A stretch of DNA of 64,000 nucleotides from Duganella sp. Leaf126. Its GTDB lineage: Bacteria; Pseudomonadota; Gammaproteobacteria; Burkholderiales; Burkholderiaceae_D. Each line of letters starts with the position of its first letter. The stretch's first letter is position 1. Where the stretch lies: assembly GCF_001423125.1 (NCBI RefSeq), contig NZ_LMNW01000001.1, positions 79,931-143,930 on the forward strand, read 5' to 3'. Shown piece by piece: positions 27,864 through 35,862 of this stretch. The translations under genes were made by a program, and so were the position numbers. A model generated the notes under the pieces. That model was not told the origin of the DNA and did no database searches. It saw only the letters and a program-made list of their open reading frames with translations.

Positions 27864-28991
27864 ATGCATACAAGTGATGCTGTTGCTGCGCCGCACAACA
27901 AGCCAGTCCGATTACCGTTCATCGACATCGCCAAAGGGCTGGGCATCCTCCTGATCGTGCTCGGGCATAACCAGATGTTCGGTTTCCGCTTTCCCGATGT
28001 CCGCGACTTTCTTACCGCATTCCGCCTGCCTTTCTTTTTCTTCATGGCCGGCGTGACTTTTTCGGTAGGAAACAAGTCGCTCGGACAAGTGGCGCTGCGC
28101 CGCGCCGACGCATGGCTCAAGCCGATGGTGGTGGTGGTGCTGGTCACCGGCCTGTTCGATACCATGCTCAACGGCGAAACCTGGGAAAGCGTGTTGCTCG
28201 GTCTGGCCTATCCGACCGGGTTCACGATCGATCCGCTGCCGCTGTGGTTCCTGGCCCACCTGTGGTTGTTGTACCTGTTCTGCACGGTGCTGCTCAAGTC
28301 CGATGCGCGCCTGTACGACACCTGGCCCAAGCGCATCTTGCTGTTGCTCGTGCTGGCGACCTGCGGCTACCTGATGATGACGACGTTTGCCAGCGGGGCC
28401 GACGTGCCGGCCTGCCGCAGCCAGAGCGAATTCAGCACCGAGCTGTTCCAGTGCGGCCTGCCATTTAGCGCCGACATCCTGCTGATGACCAGTTTTTATT
28501 TTTTGCTCGGTAATTTTTTATCGAGCCGCATCAAGTTCTTCCAAATCAACTGGGCCTGGGCGGCGCTGGCGCTGCTGGCGATGGCCGTGTTCCAGTTCGG
28601 TTTCGATTACAAGATCGACTTCAACCTGCGCCACTACGACACGCCGGTGCTGACCACGCTGCAAGCGCTGTGCGGCATCTACCTGATGCTGTGTACCTGC
28701 ATGCTGCTGTCCAGGGTAAAAGTGGCGGCGGGCATCCTCTGCTACTTCGGTGCGGCCAGCCTGTTCATCCTGCTGTTCCACCTGAGCATACTGCACGCGC
28801 TGCTCCCGGTACTGCAACGCGACATCCATTCAAGCGTGATCATCGTGGTGATTTCGCTGGTGGTGGCTGCGGGCGTGCCGGCCATCCTGTGGGAGATTTG
28901 CAAGCACAGCAAGGTACTGTCGTCGCTGCTGCTGCCGCGCAAATGGCAGCGCCAGCCGGTCGTGCACACGGTCCAGGCTACCGCGTCCTGA
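27864..28991 (+). CDS. Acyltransferase family 3-like integral membrane protein
   Basis: 375 residues with about ten hydrophobic segments. The N-terminus RLPFIDIAKGLGILLIVLGH is the opening of acyltransferase-3 proteins, with the conserved His in VLGHN. Such proteins transfer acetyl or succinyl groups to exopolysaccharide, lipid A sugars or other envelope glycans. No glycan locus surrounds it, so the acceptor is unknown. The ATG at 27864 has an excellent GGAGGA site; the ATG at 27831 does not. Confidence 0.82.
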   Translation: MHTSDAVAAPHNKPVRLPFIDIAKGLGILLIVLGHNQMFGFRFPDVRDFLTAFRLPFFFFMAGVTFSVGNKSLGQVALRRADAWLKPMVVVVLVTGLFDTMLNGETWESVLLGLAYPTGFTIDPLPLWFLAHLWLLYLFCTVLLKSDARLYDTWPKRILLLLVLATCGYLMMTTFASGADVPACRSQSEFSTELFQCGLPFSADILLMTSFYFLLGNFLSSRIKFFQINWAWAALALLAMAVFQFGFDYKIDFNLRHYDTPVLTTLQALCGIYLMLCTCMLLSRVKVAAGILCYFGAASLFILLFHLSILHALLPVLQRDIHSSVIIVVISLVVAAGVPAILWEICKHSKVLSSLLLPRKWQRQPVVHTVQATAS

Positions 28992-29207
28992 GTTACCGCA
29001 CCCGACGTACCGCGCCACCGTGACGCTGCGGTGGCGCGGGATGGTTTGCCGCTGACAGCTACAGCTGATGGCTGACGGCTGGCCGCAGCCGGCAAAATGC
29101 CCGCCCTCCCGATCGCCACACCGCAGCCGCCCACAGTGTGGGCCATCGCGCGCCTCCCGTGCGAACATGTCGCCAATGGCATGGATAGACGAGGAGCGTG
29201 GCTAGCA

Positions 29208-30896
29208 ATGAACACCGTGTTGTTCTGGTTCCGTAACGACCTGCGCCTGCACGACCAGCCGGCCCTGCAGGCAGCGTTGGCCGGCGGCGCCCGGCACCTG
29301 CTGCCGGTCGCATTCCTGCTCGCTGACGATGAACCCACGCATTGGGGCTGGGAGCGTGTCGGCCCGCTGCGCCGGGCATGGCAGCGCAGTGCGTTGCGCG
29401 ACCTGGACCGGCAGCTGACCGCGCTCGGCTGTCCGCTGCTGCTGTGCGACGGCGATCCGGCCATGGTGCTGCCGGCGCTGGCGCAGGCGGTCGATGCGAC
29501 GGCACTCTACTGCGAAGAGATCGCCGCGCCCGAGGAGCGGCAGCAGGTGGCAGCGCTGCGGGCGGCCGGGTTGACCGTCCACACCACGTGGCAAAGCAGC
29601 CTGCTCGATCCGCGGCATTTGCCCTGGACGCCCGATGCGCTGCCGGCCAGCTACACGCCGTTTCGACAGGCAATCGAGCGTGCGCTGCAGATCGGAGCAC
29701 CAGCAACAGCAACAGCGCCAGCGCCGTCCGCCGGGCAGCTCGCGCCAGCGCCAGCTGGCAAGAAGCGCCGGCAACGCAGCGCTGCGCTCAAGGCGCCGGC
29801 ACCGGCAACAGCGCTGCTCGCGCCGTCGTTCATGCTGCCGGCACCGCTGCAGCCGCCTGCCGCCCTGTTGCCATGGCCACCCGGGGCCGCCGAGGCCATT
29901 GCGTCGCTGCCCGGCTACCGCACGGAGCTGCTCAGTGCCACCGACATGCCGACTGACGGCAGCGCGCCAGCAGCGACGACCAGCTGCGCCACCGCGCCGA
30001 ATACTTTGCCGGAAATGCCAGGCGCCGACCGCACTATCCGGTCCACTGCTTCAGAAGCGCCAGGCGCTGATCGCGCCGCCTGGTCCACCGCGCCGCAAAC
30101 GCCAGTTGGCGACGCGTCCACTGCCGCCGACGACGCCCTGCTGTCCGACCCGCGCTCCTCGCTGCCGGCCGGTCCGGCCGGGCTGCAGGGTGGCGAAACC
30201 GCTGCGCTGGCGCATCTGCAGCAGTACCTGCAGCGGCGCCTGCCCGACAGCTACAAGCGCACCCGCAACCAGTTGCATGGCGTGGATTTTTCCAGCAAGT
30301 GGTCGCCGTGGCTGGCCAACGGCGCGCTGTCGCCCCGGCGCATCATGGCCGAGGTGCGCGCCTATGAGGCGCAGCACGGCGCCAACGAGGGCACTTACTG
30401 GCTGTGGTTCGAACTGCTGTGGCGCGACTATTTCCGCCTGCTGCACCTGCAGTACGGCGCAGCGCTGTACCGCGCGCGCGGACTATCGACGCAGCCACTG
30501 GCTGCGCCTGCCTGCACGGCAGACCAGCGCACCGCGCAGCTGGCACGCTGGCGCCACGGCGACACCGGCCAGCCGCTGGTCGATGCAGCCATGCGCGAAT
30601 TGCTGCACACCGGTTACCTGAGCAACCGCCTGCGCCAGGCGGTGGCCAGCTATCTGCTCAACGAGCTCGATGGCGACTGGCGCGCGGGCGCGGCGTGGTT
30701 CGAATCGCGGCTCATCGATTACGACGTGTACAGCAACCAGGGCAACTGGCTATACATCGCCGGGCGCGGCACCGACCCGCGCGGCGGGCGCCACTTCAAC
30801 CTCGACAAGCAAACGGTCGAGCACGATGCGGACGGCGCCTACCGCGCGCTGTGGGCACGCGACCAGCCGGCCTGCACGCTAGTCGAGAAAATCTGA
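29208..30896 (+). CDS. Cryptochrome-DASH-type deoxyribodipyrimidine photolyase with expanded linker
   Basis: 562 residues. N-terminal photolyase domain (LFWFRNDLRLHDQPAL) and C-terminal FAD domain with SYKRTRNQLHGVDFSSKWSPWL, YWLWFELLWRDYFRL and NWLYIAGRGTDPRGGRHFNLDKQ, all typical of Cry-DASH. It repairs UV-damaged DNA, probably single-stranded, or acts as a light sensor. The linker between the domains (about residues 160-325) is rich in Ala, Pro and Thr. It contains a basic patch GKKRRQRS and two 14-residue repeats, and is about 100 residues longer than usual. Its last 18 bases overlap the convergent gene at 30879. Confidence 0.88.
   Translation: MNTVLFWFRNDLRLHDQPALQAALAGGARHLLPVAFLLADDEPTHWGWERVGPLRRAWQRSALRDLDRQLTALGCPLLLCDGDPAMVLPALAQAVDATALYCEEIAAPEERQQVAALRAAGLTVHTTWQSSLLDPRHLPWTPDALPASYTPFRQAIERALQIGAPATATAPAPSAGQLAPAPAGKKRRQRSAALKAPAPATALLAPSFMLPAPLQPPAALLPWPPGAAEAIASLPGYRTELLSATDMPTDGSAPAATTSCATAPNTLPEMPGADRTIRSTASEAPGADRAAWSTAPQTPVGDASTAADDALLSDPRSSLPAGPAGLQGGETAALAHLQQYLQRRLPDSYKRTRNQLHGVDFSSKWSPWLANGALSPRRIMAEVRAYEAQHGANEGTYWLWFELLWRDYFRLLHLQYGAALYRARGLSTQPLAAPACTADQRTAQLARWRHGDTGQPLVDAAMRELLHTGYLSNRLRQAVASYLLNELDGDWRAGAAWFESRLIDYDVYSNQGNWLYIAGRGTDPRGGRHFNLDKQTVEHDADGAYRALWARDQPACTLVEKI
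30018..30101 (+). repeat. Two 42-bp direct repeats in the photolyase linker
   Basis: Units 30018-30059 and 30060-30101 encode PGADRTIRSTASEA and PGADRAAWSTAPQT. A partial third copy begins at 30102. The repeats keep the reading frame. Confidence 0.75.
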
Positions 30897-31586
30897 ATAT
30901 TCGCGCTGGGCATAACCCTGCAGCCTGGTCCATGGCGCAGCCGTGGCACCGGGGCGGGCCGTGACGTCCACCCGGCGATAAAAAGTGCCGGCCTTGTCGC
31001 CGCTTTCGATCGTCAGCGGAATCTGGCGCTGCTCGTCCCACAGCACGCGCTGGTAGACGCCGTTGTCCTCGCGTTCGCGCCAGCGGGCACCGGGCACGGT
31101 GCTGGCGCGGCCGGTCACGGTCATGGTTTTCAGCAGGCGCGGGTCGAGCAAATAAAACGCGCGGTCCCACGAGCCGTCGAAATTGACGTTCTCGAACTCG
31201 GTGGCGGGAATCGCGACCACCGCCTTGTCGCGGGCATCGACCAGCTCCAGGCGCGGCGTCTTGCCGGCGTTGACCAGGTGGCGCGGCATGGCAATGTGGT
31301 CGAGCCCGTGGTGGTGATCGCCCGCGTCGTCCCGAAGCCGGGCGGCGCTGGCCGGCAGCACCCGCGCGGTCCACACGTGACCGGGGCGGCGCAGCATGGT
31401 TTCCTCGTAGCGCGATTCGCGCGTAACGCCGTCAGGCGTCAGGGTTTTGCTGTAGTAGCTGATGGTGACATCGAGGTCGGGCGCGGCAGCGACGCCAGGC
31501 GGGGCGCTGGCCACGGCGTGCACGGTGCCGGCCAGGCTCACGGTAGCAATCAGGAGCGAAAAACGCGAAGGGCGCGAGAGGTGCAT
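30879..31586 (-). CDS. Exported protein of unknown function
   Basis: 235 residues with a signal peptide (FSLLIATVSLAGTVHAVASA). The mature part has beta-rich stretches (LDVTISYYSKTLTPDGV, RYEETMLRRPGHVWTARV, TFYRRVDVTARPG) and a His cluster DDAGDHHHGLDHIAMPRH that could bind metal. The overall pattern is loosely like outer-membrane lipoprotein-sorting folds, but I do not recognise a family. It lies 86 bases downstream of the tandem alkaline phosphatases on the same strand and may share their transcript, which would suggest a phosphate-starvation role; this is inference. Confidence 0.6.
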   Translation of the reverse strand: MHLSRPSRFSLLIATVSLAGTVHAVASAPPGVAAAPDLDVTISYYSKTLTPDGVTRESRYEETMLRRPGHVWTARVLPASAARLRDDAGDHHHGLDHIAMPRHLVNAGKTPRLELVDARDKAVVAIPATEFENVNFDGSWDRAFYLLDPRLLKTMTVTGRASTVPGARWREREDNGVYQRVLWDEQRQIPLTIESGDKAGTFYRRVDVTARPGATAAPWTRLQGYAQREYSDFLD

Positions 31587-31672
31587 GCGGTGTTCTCTAT
31601 CGGTTCAGACGAGGGGCGGAACATCCGCCATGCCGCAGGTCGGGGCATGGCGGATTCGATGGCAGCGCCGGT

Positions 31673-33076
31673 TTAAAACCCGAACGCCGTCTTCAGCAGG
31701 CCGAACACCCTGGTGTTGTCGAGCGTGCCCTTGAACGGCTTGGCGCCGGCGCCGGTGGCGAACAGTTTGACGTCGCCGCCGCCGTGGGTTTCGCTGGCCA
31801 GCCGCACACCGGTTTCCTGCAGATAGTTGTCCGCCATCACGGTCGTGCTGTCGAGGTTGTCGCGCAGGTTCGGGCGGTTCGGACCGTTGCCGAAGACCAG
31901 CGTGGTATAGGTCTTGCCGTCCGCATCCCTGGCCGGCTGGCCATCGCGGTAGCCGCGGTTGATGTCGAGGATGGGATTGCCGCGCTTGCCGTAACCGTTG
32001 AAGGCCAGCGTGTGGTCGTGGTCGGCGGTGACCACGATCAGGGTGTTGGCCAGGGTCGGATCGGTCAGTTTGGCTTTTGCCAGCGCGGCCTTGACGGCGT
32101 CGTCGAAGGCGATGGTATCGGTCAGCGCGCGCTTGGCGTTGGTGCCGTGCAGCGCGTGGTCGATGCGGCCGCCCTCGACCATCAGGAAGTAGCCATTGGC
32201 ATTCTGCGACAGCAGGTCCATGGCCTTGACCGTCATCTCGGCCAGGCTCGGTTGCGTGGCGCCCTCGCCCAGCGGCGGCGTGGCGGTGCGATCGAGCTCG
32301 TATTCGAGGTGGCTGCGGCTGCTGTACAGGCCGATGAATTTCTTGCCGCTGGCAGCATTCATCTCGGTCTTGTTGGCCGCGACCGTGTAGCCCTTGGCGG
32401 CCAGTTCGGCCAGCAGGTTGCGGCCGTCGGCGCGGCCGGCGGTGTTGGTTGCGCCGTAAGGCGTGAAGTGGTTGCGCCCGCCCCCCATCAATACATCGAC
32501 ACCATCGCCGAGCGCCGTATTGAAGCCGGCGCCGCCGGGCACCAGCTGCGCGGCGATCTGGTACTGCGCGTTGCGGTTGCAGATGTGCGACCAGGCCGTG
32601 GCCGGCGTGGCGTGGGTCAGCTCGGTGGTGGTGACCGTGCCCACGGCCTTGCCCTTGGCCTTGGCCAGTTCCAGGATGGTGGTCGCTGGCGTGCCGTTGC
32701 CGGCAGCGCAGTTGTTGACGCCAAGGTTGCCGTTGACGTCGCGGCCAGGGTTGGTGGCAACGGTTTCGGTCGACATCGAGATCACCTCGTTGTTCATCTT
32801 CACGCCGGTCATGTAGGCGGCCATCGACGGTGCGCTGTCGGTGGTCTGGGCGTCGGCCGAGAAGGTCTTGATGCGCGCGGTACGCTCGAGCGTGTCCATG
32901 GTCAGGCTGCCGTCTTCACCGTATTTGTAGATGCGGGCGGCAGTGATGGTGGTGGGGCCCATGCCGTCGCCGAGGAAGAAGATGATGTTCTTGGCTTCGC
33001 CGGCAGCGTATGCTGGAGCGGCGAAGGACGTGGCGAGGCCCAGGGCCAGGCTGGCCGCGATCAGGGTAGGTTTCAT
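31673..33076 (-). CDS. Alkaline phosphatase, second of tandem pair
   Basis: 467 residues. A signal peptide (LIAASLALGLATSFAAPAYA) precedes the mature enzyme. NIIFFLGDGMGPTT supplies metal ligands, TTDSAPSMAAYMTG holds the nucleophilic Ser, VEGGRIDHALH and VTADHDHTL carry the Zn ligands, and SETHGGGDVKLFATG closes the site. It hydrolyses phosphomonoesters in the periplasm. The ATG at 33076 begins the signal peptide; the open frame further upstream belongs to read-through. It lies 22 bases after its paralogue, so the pair is an operon. Confidence 0.92.
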   Translation of the reverse strand: MKPTLIAASLALGLATSFAAPAYAAGEAKNIIFFLGDGMGPTTITAARIYKYGEDGSLTMDTLERTARIKTFSADAQTTDSAPSMAAYMTGVKMNNEVISMSTETVATNPGRDVNGNLGVNNCAAGNGTPATTILELAKAKGKAVGTVTTTELTHATPATAWSHICNRNAQYQIAAQLVPGGAGFNTALGDGVDVLMGGGRNHFTPYGATNTAGRADGRNLLAELAAKGYTVAANKTEMNAASGKKFIGLYSSRSHLEYELDRTATPPLGEGATQPSLAEMTVKAMDLLSQNANGYFLMVEGGRIDHALHGTNAKRALTDTIAFDDAVKAALAKAKLTDPTLANTLIVVTADHDHTLAFNGYGKRGNPILDINRGYRDGQPARDADGKTYTTLVFGNGPNRPNLRDNLDSTTVMADNYLQETGVRLASETHGGGDVKLFATGAGAKPFKGTLDNTRVFGLLKTAFGF

Positions 33077-33098
33077 GAACTGGTATCCGTGTGAAAAG

Positions 33099-34586
33099 TT
33101 ACAGGCCGACGGCGGTCTTGACCAGGCTAAACACCTTGGTGTTGTCGATGGTGCCGGTAAAGTTCTCGGCGCCCTTGCCGATGGCGGCCAGGAACACGTC
33201 GGTGCCGCCGTGGGTCTCGCTGCCGGCAGCCACGCGCACCACGGCTTCCTGGTGGTAGGTGTTGGCGCCCGTGACGCTCTCGTCCAGGCTGGCCATGCTG
33301 CTGCGGTTGCCCTGGGTGCGGTTTTCGCCGTTGCCGAAGCCAATGATCGAATACGGGGCGCCGTCGAGGTCCTTGTCCACGGCGCCGGTCACGTAGTTCT
33401 TTACCACGCCCAGCACGCCGGCATTGGCGGCCGTGGTCTTGCCCGTGCGCTTGGCGTAACCGTTCAGCACCAGCGTGTGGTCATGGTCGGCGGTGACCAC
33501 CACCAGCGTGTTTTTCAGGTCCGGGTCGGCGACGCGGGCCTTGGCCAGCACGGCCTTGATGGCGTTGTCGAAGGCCACCATGTCGTGCAAGGCTTTCTTG
33601 GCCGTGGTGTCGTGCAAGGCGTGGTCGATGCGGCCGCCCTCGACCATCAGGAAATAGCCCTTGCTGTTCTTGGCCAGCACATCCATCGCCTTGGTCGCCA
33701 TCTCGGCCAGGCTCGGTTCCTTGGCCGGGTCGCGGTCGAGGTCATAGCTCATGTGGCCGGACGTGAACAGCCCCAGCAGGCGCTCGGTCTTGCTGGCGTC
33801 GATGGCGTTCAGCTCGGTGACATTGCTGACGTAGGCGGCGTTCTTCGCCTTCATTTCGTTGATCAAGTTGCGGCCGTCGCTGCGCTTGCCGCCGGCAGCG
33901 ACCGGCACGAAGAACTGGCTGCCGCCACCGAGCAGCACGTCGAGCCCTGAGCCGAGCGCGGTATTGAAACCGGCGCCGCCCGGCACCGAGGCAGCAGCGA
34001 TGTCGTTTTCGAGATCGCGGTGGCAGATGTGGGCGTAGGTGGCGGCTGGCGTGGCGTGGGTGACGCGGGTGGTGGTGACCACGCCGGTGGCCAGGCCCTG
34101 GGCCTTGGCCTGTTCCAGCAGGGTCGGCACCGGCGCGCCGTTGGCGGCGCCGCAGTTGTTGCCGAGCTTGTTGCCGTTGGCGTCGGCCACCGGATCGACC
34201 GCCACCGTGTTGGATGACATCGACAGCACTTCGTTGTTCATCTTGACGCCGGTCATGTAGGCCGACATCGACGGCGCGCTGTCGGTCACCTGGGCGTCGT
34301 TGGAATAGGTCTTGACGAAGGCGGTCTCGGGCAACGTATCGACGGTCAGCTCGCCGTCTTCGCCGACCGCGTAGATGCGGGCGGCCGTCATGGTGGTCAT
34401 GCCCATGCCGTCGCCGAGGAAGAAGATCACGTTCTTCGGTGCGGCGGCCACCGGCGTGGTGGCGCCGCCATTGTTGAGCGGGGTCGAGTCGCTGTTGCAG
34501 CCGGCCAGCAAGGCGGCGGTCAGGCCGGCCAGCAGCGGCAGGCGCAGGGGAAGCAGCAGCGGCTTGCACAGGGAGTTGCGGTTCAT
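33099..34586 (-). CDS. Alkaline phosphatase lipoprotein, first of tandem pair
   Basis: 495 residues. The same catalytic motifs as the downstream paralogue are present: NVIFFLGDGMGMTT, VTDSAPSMSAYMTG, VEGGRIDHALH, VTADHDHTLV and SETHGGTDVFLA. The N-terminus ends in LTAALLAGC, a lipobox, so this copy is predicted to be lipid-anchored while the other is soluble. The two copies are clearly paralogous over their full length. A candidate Pho box lies about 50 bases upstream. Confidence 0.92.
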   Translation of the reverse strand: MNRNSLCKPLLLPLRLPLLAGLTAALLAGCNSDSTPLNNGGATTPVAAAPKNVIFFLGDGMGMTTMTAARIYAVGEDGELTVDTLPETAFVKTYSNDAQVTDSAPSMSAYMTGVKMNNEVLSMSSNTVAVDPVADANGNKLGNNCGAANGAPVPTLLEQAKAQGLATGVVTTTRVTHATPAATYAHICHRDLENDIAAASVPGGAGFNTALGSGLDVLLGGGSQFFVPVAAGGKRSDGRNLINEMKAKNAAYVSNVTELNAIDASKTERLLGLFTSGHMSYDLDRDPAKEPSLAEMATKAMDVLAKNSKGYFLMVEGGRIDHALHDTTAKKALHDMVAFDNAIKAVLAKARVADPDLKNTLVVVTADHDHTLVLNGYAKRTGKTTAANAGVLGVVKNYVTGAVDKDLDGAPYSIIGFGNGENRTQGNRSSMASLDESVTGANTYHQEAVVRVAAGSETHGGTDVFLAAIGKGAENFTGTIDNTKVFSLVKTAVGL

Positions 34587-34635
34587 AGCGTAGTTCCGGC
34601 AATCGTTTTAAAGATTTGCAAGATACCAACGCGGC

Positions 34636-34653
34636 GTGACAAGCTGATGACAA
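34636..34653 (-). promoter_or_regulatory. Candidate Pho box upstream of the tandem phosphatases
   Basis: On the minus strand TTGTCAT-CAGC-TTGTCAC gives two 7-base direct repeats with 11-base periodicity, close to the PhoB consensus CTGTCAT-n4-CTGTCAT. TATCTT about ten bases further could be the -10. The site overlaps a GC-rich hairpin (34631-34668) that may serve the upstream antiporter gene, so the call is tentative. Confidence 0.5.
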
Positions 34654-34677
34654 GTTGTCACGCGCCGCAATTTCCCG

Positions 34678-35772
34678 CTATGGGACGATGGCCGTGAACA
34701 GGTAGACCGCGAAAATCACCAGGTGCACCGTGCCCTGCATCACCGTGGTACGGCCGGTGCCAAGCGACAGCGTGGCAACGATCAGCGACAGCAGCAGTAA
34801 CACGCTGGACTTGACGTCGATCCCGAGCGACAGGGTCCAGCCCGTCATCAGCGAGACGATGGCCACGGCCGGAATGGTCAGGCCGATACTGGCCAGCGCC
34901 GAACCGAGCGCCAGGTTCAGGCTCGTCTGCAGGCGGTTGGCGCGCGCGGCGTGGAAGGCGGCAATGCCCTCGGGCAGCAGCACGACCGCTGCGATGATGA
35001 TGCCGACCACGGCCTTGGGCGCGCCGAGCTTGAGCACGGTCGCTTCCAGCGTGGGCGACAGCATCTTGGCCAGCAGCACCACGCTGGCCAGGCAGGCCAG
35101 CAGCAGCGCGGCCGACAGCCAGGCCATCTTCAGCGGCGGCGGCGGTGCGTGGTTGTCTTCGTCGTTGGTCGCCGCTTCCGGCAGGAAGTAATCGCGGTGG
35201 CGCACCGTCTGCACCAGCACAAAGGTACCGTACAACACGACCGACACCAGCGCAATGAAGCCGAGCTGGCTGGCGCTGTACGACGGGCCGGGCACGGTCG
35301 TGGTGTAGTTGGGCAGGACCATGGTCAGGATCGAAATCGCCGCCAGCGTGGTCAGGGCGGCCGAGACGCCGGACAGCGTAAACGTCTGCTCGCCATGGCG
35401 CTTGGCGCCGGCCAGCAGGCACAGGCCCAGCATGCCGTTGAGGATAATCATGACTGCCGCAAACACGGTGTCGCGCGCCAGCCCGGCGGTGGACGCGCCG
35501 CCGGCGATCATTAGCGACACGATCAGCGCCACCTCGATGGCGGTCACCGCGATCGCCAGCACCAGCGTGCCATACGGCTCCCCGACCTTGTGCGCCACCA
35601 CCTCGGCATGGAATACGGCTGCCAGCACGCCACCGAACAGGCCCGCCACCAGCAGCAAGGTATAGGCCAGGCCCAGCGTCTGCTGCGCCCCCAGCGCCTG
35701 ACCGGCAATCAGCAACCACGCCACCACCGGCGCCGCCATCGACCACAGGGGCAAAGACTTCGTAATTTTCAC
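34678..35772 (-). CDS. chaA: Ca2+(Na+)/H+ antiporter, ChaA type
   Basis: 364 residues and about eleven hydrophobic segments. GEPYGTLVLAIAVTAIEVALI and the second repeat KAVVGIIIAAVVLLPEGIAAF are the two alpha-repeat motifs of the CaCA superfamily, with acidic residues in the expected places. It exports Ca2+, Na+ or K+ for protons at alkaline pH. Start is GTG with GGGAG seven bases upstream. Confidence 0.88.
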   Translation of the reverse strand: MKITKSLPLWSMAAPVVAWLLIAGQALGAQQTLGLAYTLLLVAGLFGGVLAAVFHAEVVAHKVGEPYGTLVLAIAVTAIEVALIVSLMIAGGASTAGLARDTVFAAVMIILNGMLGLCLLAGAKRHGEQTFTLSGVSAALTTLAAISILTMVLPNYTTTVPGPSYSASQLGFIALVSVVLYGTFVLVQTVRHRDYFLPEAATNDEDNHAPPPPLKMAWLSAALLLACLASVVLLAKMLSPTLEATVLKLGAPKAVVGIIIAAVVLLPEGIAAFHAARANRLQTSLNLALGSALASIGLTIPAVAIVSLMTGWTLSLGIDVKSSVLLLLSLIVATLSLGTGRTTVMQGTVHLVIFAVYLFTAIVP

Positions 35773-35862
35773 TATGACGCTCCCGTACGTAGCTCAAGAA
35801 AACCCATTGTATCTTGTGCATCGTGCGGGCCCGGTTCCGCACCAGAACGCCCCCAGCTACGC

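Noticed and set aside
30018..30101. CRISPR-like repeats
   Set aside because: The 42-bp units are adjacent, in frame, without spacers, and lie within a coding gene. No CRISPR array or cas gene was seen in the window.
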